64,000 bases of DNA from Polynucleobacter sp. AP-Jannik-300A-C4 (GTDB taxonomy: Bacteria; Pseudomonadota; Gammaproteobacteria; Burkholderiales; Burkholderiaceae), in NCBI RefSeq assembly GCF_018688335.1, contig NZ_CP061316.1:1116001-1180000 (forward strand). The letters are read 5' to 3'. The notes beneath the pieces are model-generated. The model did no database searches. It was not told the origin of the DNA and saw only the letters and a list, made by a program, of their open reading frames with translations. The position numbers were made by a program, and so were the translations under genes. Of the stretch, positions 22,265-30,506 are shown piece after piece (position 1 is the first letter of the stretch; every line of letters starts with the position of its first letter).

Positions 22265-22479
22265 CCGAATTTATATGGGGAAAGATTGCCAGCTTTTACC
22301 TCTTCAATACTTACGAGCATATCTTGAAGCATGTTGATGGGTAGATCAGGATTCTCTTCAGCGACCTTACCCAAGCGAGCCCAGTACTCAATTTGCTTAG
22401 GTACTGATCTATGCATTGCCTGAGCATAGGGCTTGGCGTCTTCCACCAATATATCCGATAACTTGATTGCTATAGCCAT
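22261..22479 (-). CDS. ParD-like antitoxin
   Basis: Antitoxin of the ParD-like family (PF11903 type). The 72-residue protein reads MAIAIKLSDILVEDAKPYAQ then RSVPKQIEYWARLGKVAEEN, the ribbon-helix-helix-like DNA-binding half with the family's KQIE-WARLG motif, then a toxin-binding tail. ATG at 22479 is preceded by AAGGAGCTC, a strong binding site. TA promoters are usually autoregulated; the AT-rich 50 bases upstream may hold the operator, though I cannot point to one palindrome. Confidence 0.87.
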   Translation of the reverse strand: MAIAIKLSDILVEDAKPYAQAMHRSVPKQIEYWARLGKVAEENPDLPINMLQDMLVSIEEVKAGNLSPYKFG

Positions 22480-22591
22480 AATGAGCTCCTTATTAAACTA
22501 GTATCAATTTAATACAAAAGGTTGCAAAAAGCAACTTTTTACTAAGCACCTTATTAATGGGGATTTAGGATATAACTTAGATATACCAAAC

Positions 22592-23206
22592 TTAGCGCCG
22601 ATCCATCAGCGCTCTGGCTAATGTGCCTGCATCCACATACTCAAGCTCACCACCCACCGGAATACCTCTGGCAATTCTGGTGACCTTAATGCCTTTGGAT
22701 TTGAGTACTTCGCCAATGTAATGGGCTGTGGCCTCACCTTCACTCGTGAAATTCGTTGCCAGAACTACTTCTCGCACTGGCACTCCAGTATCTGGCGCTT
22801 CAATACGACTTAGCAATCGATCGAAATGAATTTCATTAGGGCCCATGCCATCAAGTGGTGAGATGCGACCCATTAATACAAAGTAATTACCTTTGAAACT
22901 CAAAGTCTGCTCGACCATCACTTGATCAGCTGGCGTTTCCACAATGCATAGCAAAGATGGATCACGACGGTCATCATTACAAGTAGCGCAGATCTGGGTT
23001 TCGGAGAAAGTATTGCAACGGGCACAGTGACCTACAGTCTCTACTGCTTCACCCAATGACTGAGCAAGCACTGCAGCACCATTGCGATCATGCTGAAGCA
23101 AATAAAAAGCCATGCGCTGAGCAGACTTGGGGCCTACGCCAGGCAATACACGCAATGCCTCGATCAAACGACCAAGGGCATCTTGCGGAGCTTCTTGACG
23201 TGCCAT
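22592..23206 (-). CDS. recR: Recombination mediator RecR
   Basis: Works with RecF/RecO to load RecA at gaps. Helix-hairpin-helix [20 protein letters not shown], zinc finger C-x2-C (CARCNTF) with C-x2-C (CATC), and a Toprim domain ([15 protein letters not shown]) ending with the [12 protein letters not shown] loop. The start at 23206 ([12 protein letters not shown]) gives 204 residues, as in relatives; the longer frame to 23281 runs into ybaB and has no support. Follows ybaB and dnaX in the conserved order. Confidence 0.95.
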   Translation of the reverse strand: MARQEAPQDALGRLIEALRVLPGVGPKSAQRMAFYLLQHDRNGAAVLAQSLGEAVETVGHCARCNTFSETQICATCNDDRRDPSLLCIVETPADQVMVEQTLSFKGNYFVLMGRISPLDGMGPNEIHFDRLLSRIEAPDTGVPVREVVLATNFTSEGEATAHYIGEVLKSKGIKVTRIARGIPVGGELEYVDAGTLARALMDRR

Positions 23207-23231
23207 TAAATAAAAATATTTCTCAGAATGA

Positions 23232-23555
23232 TTAAAACGGCAGCTTAAATCCAGGAGGCATCGGCATACCAGCAGTAGCACCAGACATCACTTGTGCATT
23301 AGCAGCCTCTACTTGTTTGAATGCATCTGTATAGGCGGTAACCAATAAGTCTTCGAGCATTTCGCGATCATCCATAGCACCTGGATCGATCTGCACGCGC
23401 TTCATCTCATATTTGCCAGAGATGCACACTTTGACTAAGCCACCAGCCGCTTGGCCAGTGACTTCAAGCGCAGCCAATTGCTCTTGCGCTACTTTCATCT
23501 TCTCTTGCATCTGCTGGGCTTGTTTCATCAAACCCGCAAGGCCGCCTTTCATCAT
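23232..23555 (-). CDS. ybaB: Nucleoid-associated protein YbaB/EbfC
   Basis: DNA-binding dimer, 107 residues, with the family core [18 protein letters not shown] followed by [20 protein letters not shown] and [18 protein letters not shown], and a Gly/Met/Pro tail. It sits between dnaX (50 bases upstream) and recR (25 bases downstream), the conserved replication-repair cluster. Confidence 0.95.
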   Translation of the reverse strand: MMKGGLAGLMKQAQQMQEKMKVAQEQLAALEVTGQAAGGLVKVCISGKYEMKRVQIDPGAMDDREMLEDLLVTAYTDAFKQVEAANAQVMSGATAGMPMPPGFKLPF

Positions 23556-23605
23556 CGCTTATTTCCTTTGCTTACTTATATGTCTATCAATATTGAACTG
23601 GGCAA

Positions 23606-25273
23606 TCAAAGAGGCTTCACAGAGCCGCCAACTACTTTGGCTCCAAACTCTTTTTCTAATTGCTGAATAAATGGATCTTGCGCAATCATCTGCTCTGCGT
23701 TTTGTCTTTTCTCTTGATGAATCTGAGCATCTACTTTGGCTACTGTCTTACCCTCAACTTCACCCTTCTCAATAATGACTTTGATGGGTTTGCCAAAGTG
23801 AGCTGTTAATGCATCTGCAAGACGACCAATAGAAGCTTCGGATGCCAATTGCGGCATCGGTGTCACAACAGTAGCGCGTACACCTACCGGTGAATCTTCC
23901 CAATCTTGCAACTCTGTCTGAAATGCTAACTGCTGAACTAAGCCTTTAACCGGTAACTGGCGCATTAAGGAATGCCAGTCTGGACGATTGGCTGCAGATG
24001 CAGTAGCGACTGGTGCAGAAACTGCTGGGGCTGGGGCAGCAGATTTAGCAGCGGCCGAAGCAGATGCTGCAGGCGCAGACCTGACTAGCGCAGCAGTTTG
24101 ATTTGCTGGTGCAGACGGTCTTGGTGCTGCCGCTACTGGTGGAGCTGAATTAGCTACCCTGCTTGGAGTTTCATTTCCGGGACGAAAGGCTAACATCCTT
24201 AAAAGCGTCATTGCAAAGCCAGTTTGCTCATCGGGTGCAAGTGATAAATCGGGACGGCTAGTAATACTGATTTGGTAGAAGAGTTGCGCCTCTTCTCTTG
24301 TCAGTGCGATAGCTAAGCGACGAATCTCAGCCGCTTCTGGCCAGTCTTCTAATACAGATTCAGGAACAATTTGTGCGGCTGCGATTTTCTGGATGAGGCT
24401 GGATAAATCGGCCAGCGCTAATGAGAAAGACATACTGCGCTCACCCATCTCATTGGAGATGGCTAACAATGTCGCACCATCTTTAGCAATCAATGAATCC
24501 AAAATTCTGATGAGGTATGCATCATCAAGTGTGCCGAGCATGCCACGTACTGCCTCTTCAGATACTTTGCCAGCGGCATAAGCAATCGCTTGATCAGTCA
24601 GTGATAAAGCATCGCGCATAGAGCCTTGCGCTGCTTTTGCTAAAACACGCAGAGCATTAGTCTCACACTCAACGTTTTCTGCGGCGAGTACTTTTTCTAA
24701 ATGCTCAACGATGAGCGGTACTGGCATTTGCTTGAGGTTGAACTGCAAGCAACGGGACAGAATGGTGACTGGGATCTTTTGGGGATCAGTCGTTGCCAGG
24801 ATGAATTTCACATGTTCTGGCGGCTCTTCAAGCGTTTTGAGCATGGCATTAAAGGCATGATTGGTGAGCATGTGCACCTCGTCAATCATGTAGACCTTGT
24901 ACCGTGCATTACTAGGGGCGTAGGCTGCTTTTTCTAATAGAGCGGCAATGTCGTCTACCCCGCGATTACTCGCAGCATCCATCTCAATATAGTCAACAAA
25001 GCGACCGGCATCGATCTCTAAGCAAGCTGGGCATTTTCCGCAAGGCTCTGAGGTCATGCGACCTTGACCATCTTCCCCGGTGCAATTGAGGGCTTTGGCC
25101 ATAATTCGGGCAATGGTGGTCTTTCCGACCCCGCGAGTGCCTGTAAAGAGCCAAGCGTGGTGTAGTCGACCTTGGTCTAAAGCATGGGTTAATGCCTTAA
25201 CCACATGGTCTTGTCCTACCAATTGGGAGAAAGTTTTAGGGCGCCACGAACGGGCTAAAGCCAATGCTGTCAT
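23606..25273 (-). CDS. dnaX: DNA polymerase III subunit gamma/tau
   Basis: Clamp-loader ATPase. Walker A GTRGVGKTT, zinc module with four Cys (LNC and EPCGKCPAC), Walker B MIDEVHML and sensor LSRC. After the collar domain comes an Ala/Pro-rich linker (about residues 370-435), then a tau C-terminal domain. I start at the second ATG (25273, MTALALARSWRPKTF), which aligns with the family start and has GGAG just upstream; the ATG at 25282 would add three residues. I did not find an obvious A-rich slippage site, but this was not searched exhaustively. Confidence 0.95.
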   Translation of the reverse strand: MTALALARSWRPKTFSQLVGQDHVVKALTHALDQGRLHHAWLFTGTRGVGKTTIARIMAKALNCTGEDGQGRMTSEPCGKCPACLEIDAGRFVDYIEMDAASNRGVDDIAALLEKAAYAPSNARYKVYMIDEVHMLTNHAFNAMLKTLEEPPEHVKFILATTDPQKIPVTILSRCLQFNLKQMPVPLIVEHLEKVLAAENVECETNALRVLAKAAQGSMRDALSLTDQAIAYAAGKVSEEAVRGMLGTLDDAYLIRILDSLIAKDGATLLAISNEMGERSMSFSLALADLSSLIQKIAAAQIVPESVLEDWPEAAEIRRLAIALTREEAQLFYQISITSRPDLSLAPDEQTGFAMTLLRMLAFRPGNETPSRVANSAPPVAAAPRPSAPANQTAALVRSAPAASASAAAKSAAPAPAVSAPVATASAANRPDWHSLMRQLPVKGLVQQLAFQTELQDWEDSPVGVRATVVTPMPQLASEASIGRLADALTAHFGKPIKVIIEKGEVEGKTVAKVDAQIHQEKRQNAEQMIAQDPFIQQLEKEFGAKVVGGSVKPL

Positions 25274-25304
25274 GTACTCCATTCTAACAAGCTAAAATGG
25301 AATT

Positions 25305-25401
25305 GGACGGGCCTCCCCGCATGGCGGTTTGGATAACCTGGTCAGGTCGGGAACGAAGCAGCCAAACCCAATTCTGTCAGTGCCGGGGGTCGGGCTCGTC
25401 C
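25305..25401 (+). ncRNA. ffs: 4.5S / small signal recognition particle RNA
   Basis: About 97 bases. Conserved core: AACCTGGTCAGG, then CGGGAACGAAGCAGCC, the Ffh-binding loop region, with the arm GTGCCGGGGG. Ends GGACG and CGTCC pair. Divergent from dnaX, directly beside its start, as in many betaproteobacteria. Ends are estimated from pairing. Confidence 0.93.
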
Positions 25402-25475
25402 ACCCTATTGATAAGTCCTTGTTTAGTTTGATATTTGTATTTCTAGACAAGGATTTGCACTAAGCTAAGGTCTCA

Positions 25476-25685
25476 ATGTCACAACCAGACATGAACAAAT
25501 ACGTAGTCATCTCTATCGAACCGACTGATCTAAGCAACCACTGGGTCATTACCTACCAAACCCCTAGAGGCGTAACCGAACAAGAATCTGTAGAGGCTTT
25601 TGATTCCAATGACGCATTCATTAAATTTCGCAATCAGCGGATTCAAGAATTAAAAGCAAAAAACATTCGAAAAGCGCAAAAATAA
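25476..25685 (+). CDS. Small hypothetical protein (69 aa)
   Basis: Soluble, charged 69-residue protein with a beta-rich start (KYVVISIEPTDLSNHWVITY) and a basic helical tail (RIQELKAKNIRKAQK). No family recognised. AAGG lies just before the ATG at 25476; a second ATG at 25491 is possible. It ends one base before the stop of the convergent small ORF at 25686. Coding character is supported by the length of the open frame and amino acid balance, not by homology. Confidence 0.6.
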   Translation: MSQPDMNKYVVISIEPTDLSNHWVITYQTPRGVTEQESVEAFDSNDAFIKFRNQRIQELKAKNIRKAQK

Positions 25686-25835
25686 TTACGGCTTCCAAAA
25701 GCAGGATAAGCGCCGGTCAATTCCAGCAGCAAAGTCGTGATAAATCCACTTGTTGCAAATGAACTGATCCACCACGATCAATACTAGGATGACTGCCACC
25801 AGAAATATCAGCACCCATTTAAGAGAAGTGTTCAT
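25686..25835 (-). CDS. Small membrane protein (49 aa), unrecognised
   Basis: Open frame starting ATG at 25835: one clear membrane helix (about residues 6-23, WVLIFLVAVILVLIVV) followed by a short soluble tail with two Cys (QFICNKWIYHDF, RRLSCFWKP). Such single-helix proteins are often missed. Its stop abuts the stop of the 25476-25685 gene with no base between. The ribosome binding site is weak (GGATC at about -14). No function can be assigned. Confidence 0.5.
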   Translation of the reverse strand: MNTSLKWVLIFLVAVILVLIVVDQFICNKWIYHDFAAGIDRRLSCFWKP

Positions 25836-25877
25836 ACGGCAAGATCCAGTGAGGTGGTTGCGATTCGATTCAAGTTA

Positions 25878-26267
25878 TTAGGGCTCAATCTTGATTTTCT
25901 TGAACTTACCAAGCAGAGCCAGGCTAGCCAATATTTGATTAGCCATATCCGCACTCAGATCCCCTTTAGCCAAGGCATACAGAATTTGATCCGCTCGCTC
26001 CGATTCTGGGGCAGCTAGCAAGGCTTTAAAGATTTGCGCCTCAGTCATCACGCTATTGATTTGTATTGATGTCAGATTAATCTGAACCTTGCTGCCCTTG
26101 ATCCCATAGCGCACTTGGGCCATTTCAATGAGTTCACTGCGTTGCTTTTCTTGCAAGCTTTCAAGTGTAGGTAATGATGAATCAACACTAGGTGCTAGAG
26201 CCGAACCTATATTAGGACCCTGACGGGGCTTTTTATATACGAGATCATCATCCACAAAAGCCTCCAA
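25878..26267 (-). CDS. Hypothetical protein (129 aa)
   Basis: Soluble protein, no family recognised. The first 45 residues look disordered (Pro, Ser, Asp rich); the rest is predicted helical (ESLQEKQRSELIEMAQVRYGI, then MTEAQIFKALLAAPESERADQILYALAKG). It shares a strand and spacing of about 60 bases with the TPR-like gene upstream, so a two-gene transcript is plausible. Confidence 0.6.
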   Translation of the reverse strand: MEAFVDDDLVYKKPRQGPNIGSALAPSVDSSLPTLESLQEKQRSELIEMAQVRYGIKGSKVQINLTSIQINSVMTEAQIFKALLAAPESERADQILYALAKGDLSADMANQILASLALLGKFKKIKIEP

Positions 26268-26324
26268 TCCCTTGATGAATGCAATTCATTTTGGGGAATG
26301 CAAGTGCCATATCTAAGCGATTAC

Positions 26325-26684
26325 TTATTTTGGTGCGAGCAAAATTCGCATTAAGGCAGTACGCGCTTCTGGCACCTTGAGTTGGTCAGCTAAATTGAGT
26401 AACTCCGTAGCCTTGGGGATATTTTTTAAATATTCCATCACGAGGCCATAGTTATAAATTGCTACCCCGTTTTTGCGTTTGACTTCAGTATCGAGTTCAT
26501 AAAAGAGTCGGTCAATTTGACGCTCTTGCAATTGATCGCTCCAAGCCATCTCGCAGCATTTACGAAAGGTGCGCTCATAGCCCGCGCTTTCAATCGTGAT
26601 GAAAGCATCAAATGCTTGGGGATATAGACCCAGGTTCTGGAAACGTAAACCTTCAGCAAAATCAGCGTTATTTAACTCGGACAT
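26325..26684 (-). CDS. Hypothetical TPR/Sel1-like protein (119 aa)
   Basis: All-helical small protein with repeat-like helices (ADFAEGLRFQNLGLYPQAFD, IYNYGLVMEYLKNIPKATEL) that recall tetratricopeptide or Sel1 repeats, without a firm match. Start taken at the ATG at 26684 (MSELNNADF); an ATG at 26702 would add six residues. Function unknown; it precedes another unknown gene on the same strand. Confidence 0.6.
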   Translation of the reverse strand: MSELNNADFAEGLRFQNLGLYPQAFDAFITIESAGYERTFRKCCEMAWSDQLQERQIDRLFYELDTEVKRKNGVAIYNYGLVMEYLKNIPKATELLNLADQLKVPEARTALMRILLAPK

Positions 26685-27123
26685 AGTGGGGGCTCGATGC
26701 AATATAAAGACATGAAGCCCATATATTACCTTGGATTTCTATAAATAAGCCCCTAATTACAGCCCCATTTGGACCCTTAGAATTGAGGGTTCTGAGATTG
26801 ATACCCCCTTCCCCAGAAAACCCCTGAGTAACCTAAATTAAATAATACGAAGCATTCTGAGGATTTGCCAGATCATAAAAATAATCAATAAGACGGCAAC
26901 AGTACGTGCGTCCATGACCAATCTGAATAAACGTAATTGCTTATGAGTGCATTCCAAGGAAACCTGCATTACAAACCCCTATTAGCTAGAAAAGTTCAGC
27001 GTAGAGGTTTGGGATAGGAAATCACAGGGATTAGAGTTGATTTAGATGTAGGAAAGCATTTAGCCTTCCTACGCCTAATTAGGAATGATTACTTTTGTGA
27101 ATCTGAGTTTTAGCCTTGGAAAG
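26685..27123. other. Intergenic stretch, one tiny ORF only
   Basis: About 440 bases between the TPR-like gene and the terminator below. It holds the 25-codon hydrophobic ORF listed separately and AT-rich sequence. No RNA gene, repeat array or other coding frame was recognised. Confidence 0.6.
26838..26915 (-). CDS. Possible 25-aa hydrophobic peptide
   Basis: ATG at 26915 to TAA at 26838. The peptide is almost one membrane helix with basic residues at its end (TVAVLLIIFMIWQILRMLR). No strong ribosome binding site and no homology known to me; chance occurrence in AT-rich DNA is a real alternative. Confidence 0.25.
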   Translation of the reverse strand: MDARTVAVLLIIFMIWQILRMLRII

Positions 27124-27146
27124 AAAAACCACCCGAAGGTGGTTTT
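27124..27146 (-). terminator. Terminator of the phasin gene (UUCG type)
   Basis: AAAACCACC/GGTGGTTTT stem. In the minus-strand transcript the loop is TTCG closed by C-G, the extra-stable UUCG tetraloop, followed by TTTTTC. One of three near-identical copies in the window. Confidence 0.85.
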
Positions 27147-27175
27147 GGTATTGCTTGAAAGCCAAGTAAAACAAG

Positions 27176-27748
27176 TTATGCGGCGATTGCCTTCTGTTTT
27201 TTTGGTGCAGCCTTTTTGCTCGGCGCATATTGATCTTGAAATAAGTTCATTGTGCTTTCAATTGTTTTCTCAAAACTTGTGTAAGTATCTTTTGATGCAG
27301 CATAGGCTTGATCAAAACTCTGGAGAGTTGAATCAAATACATAATCAAATGTATTGATAACTGGTGCTGAACCAGCAGGAGCTCCACCAGAAATCTCTTT
27401 AACCATCTTTTTTAGCTCAAGCTTAGACTCATCGATTGCGGACTCAATCATGCCAATAACTTCTTTGTGGCTATGACTAATCACTTTAGATACCTTGCAC
27501 TGAATAGCTGATACCTAAGAGACGGCTGCCTGGGCTTCTTCAGCAGTAAATAACCCCAAGACTTCTTTGACATCTCGAATAGCTAGGATTTGAGCAGCCT
27601 TAACTTGTGTCGCAAGTACCGCATCTTTAGTTGCATCATAGTGAATATCGGCTATGGCTTTTGCGTTCTCAATAGCCAGTTGGGCCAATACTTGAGCAGA
27701 CTCAATCGCTTTGGCTTGGGTTGCAATGAATTTCTCAGTTTGAAACAT
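27176..27748 (-). pseudogene. Phasin gene interrupted by one in-frame amber stop
   Basis: Phasins coat polyhydroxyalkanoate granules. The first 77 codons (27748 to TAG at 27515-27517) read MFQTEKFIATQAKAIESAQV...IRDVKEVLGLFTAEEAQAAVS, a phasin_2-type N-terminal half. After the TAG the same frame stays open with no further stop to 27176, reading VSAIQCKVSKVISHSHKEV, then the C-terminal half (MIESAIDESKLELKKMVKE, APAGSAPVINTFDYVFDS, SKKAAPKKQKAIAA). Together they give 189 residues plus the stop, the size of an intact phasin. A GTG at 27484 could restart translation. Read as a nonsense mutation, a sequencing error, or read-through. Confidence 0.8.
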
Positions 27749-27926
27749 GGTGACTCTCCATAAGAATAGGCCAGAAGAAATAACATCAAATGCTGTATCT
27801 CAAAAGCTTAAATCAGATATGTGAAGTTTTTATGGCTAAACCAGACCCAGCTTAAGAATGGGTAAATTGTGGTTTTGTATGATTGCTAGCGTTAGCTCAA
27901 CTAATAATTGGTGACTTAAATCGATG

Positions 27927-28094
27927 CTATTGATTCTTGGTGACTTTGGGTTGAAAGCCCAGGCAGGCTATGTTGGTATTTGCCAAAACTTGAGCGTCCG
28001 GAGTTGTCTTGGACTTAATTTCATATAGCTTACAGCCATAGGGGAACTTCTTGTCCCAGGTAATGTAGAAAAATTGACATTTTTTACAGTTCAT
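27927..28094 (-). CDS. Small Cys-rich protein (55 aa)
   Basis: ATG at 28094 to TAG at 27927. It reads MNCKKCQFFYITWDKKFPYG with Cys at 3, 6, 21 and 44, a likely zinc-binding CxxC plus two. I recognise the pattern (KCxFFYITW...PYGC) from small bacterial proteins sometimes labelled as uracil-DNA glycosylase-like, a label that should not be trusted for function. Ribosome binding site weak (GAG close to the ATG). Lies upstream of the phasin gene on the same strand. Confidence 0.65.
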   Translation of the reverse strand: MNCKKCQFFYITWDKKFPYGCKLYEIKSKTTPDAQVLANTNIACLGFQPKVTKNQ

Positions 28095-28146
28095 CACTCA
28101 ACATTAACATTAAGCTTTGGAAGTCTGTGATGACTGCATTCCAAAC

Positions 28147-28166
28147 AAACCACCCGAAGGTGGTTT
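28147..28166 (-). terminator. Terminator below the 28.2-28.7 kb membrane gene (UUCG type)
   Basis: AAACCACC/GGTGGTTT stem with loop TTCG in the minus-strand transcript, followed by a short TTTG tract. Same core as the hairpins at 27124 and 35105. Confidence 0.75.
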
Positions 28167-28195
28167 ATACATTCTGAGCTTGCTTTTGGGTTCCT

Positions 28196-28681
28196 CTAGT
28201 TGTTGGCCACAATCGTCCCGTCTGAAGCCCTTATTTTGCGGTAAGTGCGCATCATATCCATCATTACAGCGGTACTCCAAGCAAAACAAAAAAGGCTACT
28301 CATTGATAGAACCACAGCAAGAATGCGATATCTACTTGGCAGATTTGATACAGCCTGCTCGGATCCAATCGTTGTGTATATGCCACCAATCACAACAATA
28401 GCGTGATCAATACTTGTTGCCACTCCGTGCATCAAGCCTAAGATAGACAGTATGCCAATCTCACTTAAATGGATTAGCGCTAGTGCGGATAAGCCCATAA
28501 AGAAAAAAATTTCCATTCGGAAATACTGCTTTTTAGCAATCAATGTACTGGCGTGTCGGTGGTATATGGATTGAGCGGCCCACAAACATAAACCGTGATA
28601 CACAATCAATACAAAAAACACGACAATAAAGCCTATCAATAAGCCAAAAGAAGATAAGTCACCAATTGAAATGTCTTTCAT
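28196..28681 (-). CDS. Hypothetical membrane protein (161 aa)
   Basis: Integral membrane protein with about four helices: FGLLIGFIVVFFVLIVYHGL, MEIFFFMGLSALALIHLSEI, ATSIDHAIVVIGGIYTTIG and ILAVVLSMSSLFCFAWSTAV. The arrangement of the last part recalls pore-like small channels but no selectivity motif is present, so no family is assigned. ATG at 28681 has GAGG nine bases upstream; the GTG at 28696 is part of that site. Own terminator downstream. Confidence 0.6.
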   Translation of the reverse strand: MKDISIGDLSSFGLLIGFIVVFFVLIVYHGLCLWAAQSIYHRHASTLIAKKQYFRMEIFFFMGLSALALIHLSEIGILSILGLMHGVATSIDHAIVVIGGIYTTIGSEQAVSNLPSRYRILAVVLSMSSLFCFAWSTAVMMDMMRTYRKIRASDGTIVANN

Positions 28682-28841
28682 TTTTGAGCACCTCACTAAT
28701 ACTGTCTAATTAAATTTTCCAAGCTAATGGATAGATTGTATCTAGCACCGAAACTAACTGTGTAGCTCGGAACGGAATCGACCAGGGCTTCAGGAGATTT
28801 TTAATGCTCTACTGGCAAAGTCCTAATCACCGATAGAAGGC

Positions 28842-30506
28842 TTAGCTTTTATTCTTCAGTTTTTCCCCATTATTTTGCAATAGGATCTGGAGCATGCTGC
28901 TCTGTAGTGCCGTCACATTATCCGGATTATCAATGTACTGACGCAATTGCTCAAGATCAGACACGCTGACAATTTGCTGCAGTTTAGAGATAGTGATTTT
29001 CAATTGTTCCGCAGCAAGCTCAGGGTGTTTAGATAAAAACTCCAGACTCATCTCCCCTGCACCCGCTTTTGTAGCCTTACCATCCCAGCTTACTTTGGCG
29101 TGGCTATCATGCGCATGATCTACGCCCATCTCGACCTTGGCTTTTTCGAGTAAGCGCGTCAGCTCTCCCTGGGACAGATGTAGACGCTTAGCCTCCGCCT
29201 CAATGAGCTCTTGCTCATCAGCCGAAATCACACCGTCCTCTAACATGGTGTAGAGCTCAGTCATCATGCTTTCACGCTCAATACGCAATTGGTCACTGAG
29301 AGCTGATGAAAGAATCGCCGCCGGAATCGCAAAAATACCAATACCCAATAGCGCTAAGACAATCGTGATTGCTCTACCCGCTGGAGTAACCGGAGAGATG
29401 TCACCATAACCCACGCTGGCTAAAGTGACAACAGACCAATAGATGGCTTGGGGAATATTTTCAAATTTATCTGGTTGGGCTTCATGCTCAAACAAGTAAC
29501 CCAAACAGGCTGCCAGCATCACTAGCAAGAGCATGATGAAAACAGCCGCTTTCATGACCGGCCACTCTCGCTTAATGACAATAAATAGGGATTGCGTTGC
29601 TCCGGAGTAACGCGCTAACTTGAGCAATCGCATTAAACGGAAGACTCGCAAGAAGCGCAAGTCGAAGAGGTGATGAAGGACTGCCTCTAAGTAGAAAGGC
29701 AGAATCGCCAGAAGATCAATGATGCTCGTCGGTCTAGCTGCGCTGCGAAGACGCCCTAGTAACCACCCCTTGTATTTGGGATCCTCTGGACTGCTATAGA
29801 TCCGCATTAAATATTCGGTTGAGAATATGGCAACTGCGATTCCATCCAAAATAATAAATTCGGAGTGAAGGTAATAGTTAATACTGTGAACAGACTCAAA
29901 GATGACTGCTAGGACTGACAAAATCACCCAGGTCACAATAAACATATCGAAGATGTGATGCAGATTGCCACTGGTCGGCGTTTCATTTACTAGCGCGTAA
30001 ATCTTGTAACGATAAGATTTATCTTTATTGAGCTCTAAGAACTCATTGACCGCCGGCGCCAAAGCGCGGAAGAGCTTGAATAAACGCAGTAAACGCAAGG
30101 CCCTAAGAACGCGTAAGTCCGCATCAAAGAAGGCGCCTAAATAGAATGGCAATATCGAGACCAAGTCAATAATCGCAAATGGACTCTTGAAATAGGCCAG
30201 TCGAGGATATTTAGCGGAGCTAAAGGCAGGGTCTTCTGGCGCAACATAAAGCCGTAATGCATATTCAATAGAGAAGATCGCTAGCGAAACGACATCAAAA
30301 ATATGAAACAGATGTTCTCTAGTCTCATAAATAACGGGGATCTGCTCAAGCACCAGACCGGCCATATTGAGCACGATCATATAAGTAATAAAGCGCTCAA
30401 ATTGATTGCAGTAATTCTTCTTGATCTGATGATTAAAAAATAGATCAAATACCCGCTTACGGATTCGTAAGTTCAGACTAGCAAACGAAAGTGCTTGGAG
30501 ACTCAT
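28842..30506 (-). CDS. Voltage-gated K+ channel-like protein with two voltage-sensor domains and one pore
   Basis: 554 residues. VSD1 (about 36-152) has four helices with S4 LRVLRALRLLRLFKLFR. VSD2 (about 184-303) has S4 LRFLRVFRLMRLLKLAR. The pore follows (317-408) with selectivity filter TLASVGYGD (361-369), the K+ signature. The two sensors are clearly duplicates: FSIEYALRLYVAPEDP matches FSTEYLMRIYSSPEDP, and AIIDLVSILPFYLGA matches SIIDLLAILPFYLEA. VSD1 has no pore of its own. The C-terminal 145 residues are helical and charged (MLEDGVISADEQELIEAEAK), possibly regulatory or for tetramer assembly. It overlaps the upstream gene by 4 bases (ATGA). Confidence 0.88.
   Translation of the reverse strand: MSLQALSFASLNLRIRKRVFDLFFNHQIKKNYCNQFERFITYMIVLNMAGLVLEQIPVIYETREHLFHIFDVVSLAIFSIEYALRLYVAPEDPAFSSAKYPRLAYFKSPFAIIDLVSILPFYLGAFFDADLRVLRALRLLRLFKLFRALAPAVNEFLELNKDKSYRYKIYALVNETPTSGNLHHIFDMFIVTWVILSVLAVIFESVHSINYYLHSEFIILDGIAVAIFSTEYLMRIYSSPEDPKYKGWLLGRLRSAARPTSIIDLLAILPFYLEAVLHHLFDLRFLRVFRLMRLLKLARYSGATQSLFIVIKREWPVMKAAVFIMLLLVMLAACLGYLFEHEAQPDKFENIPQAIYWSVVTLASVGYGDISPVTPAGRAITIVLALLGIGIFAIPAAILSSALSDQLRIERESMMTELYTMLEDGVISADEQELIEAEAKRLHLSQGELTRLLEKAKVEMGVDHAHDSHAKVSWDGKATKAGAGEMSLEFLSKHPELAAEQLKITISKLQQIVSVSDLEQLRQYIDNPDNVTALQSSMLQILLQNNGEKLKNKS

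Noticed and set aside
27176..27484. Second half of the phasin as an independent gene
   Set aside because: It has no clear binding site, starts with GTG, and continues the frame of the first half; treated as one interrupted gene.
28196..28681. Ion-channel identity for the 161-residue membrane protein
   Set aside because: No selectivity filter or S4-like arginine helix; left as hypothetical.
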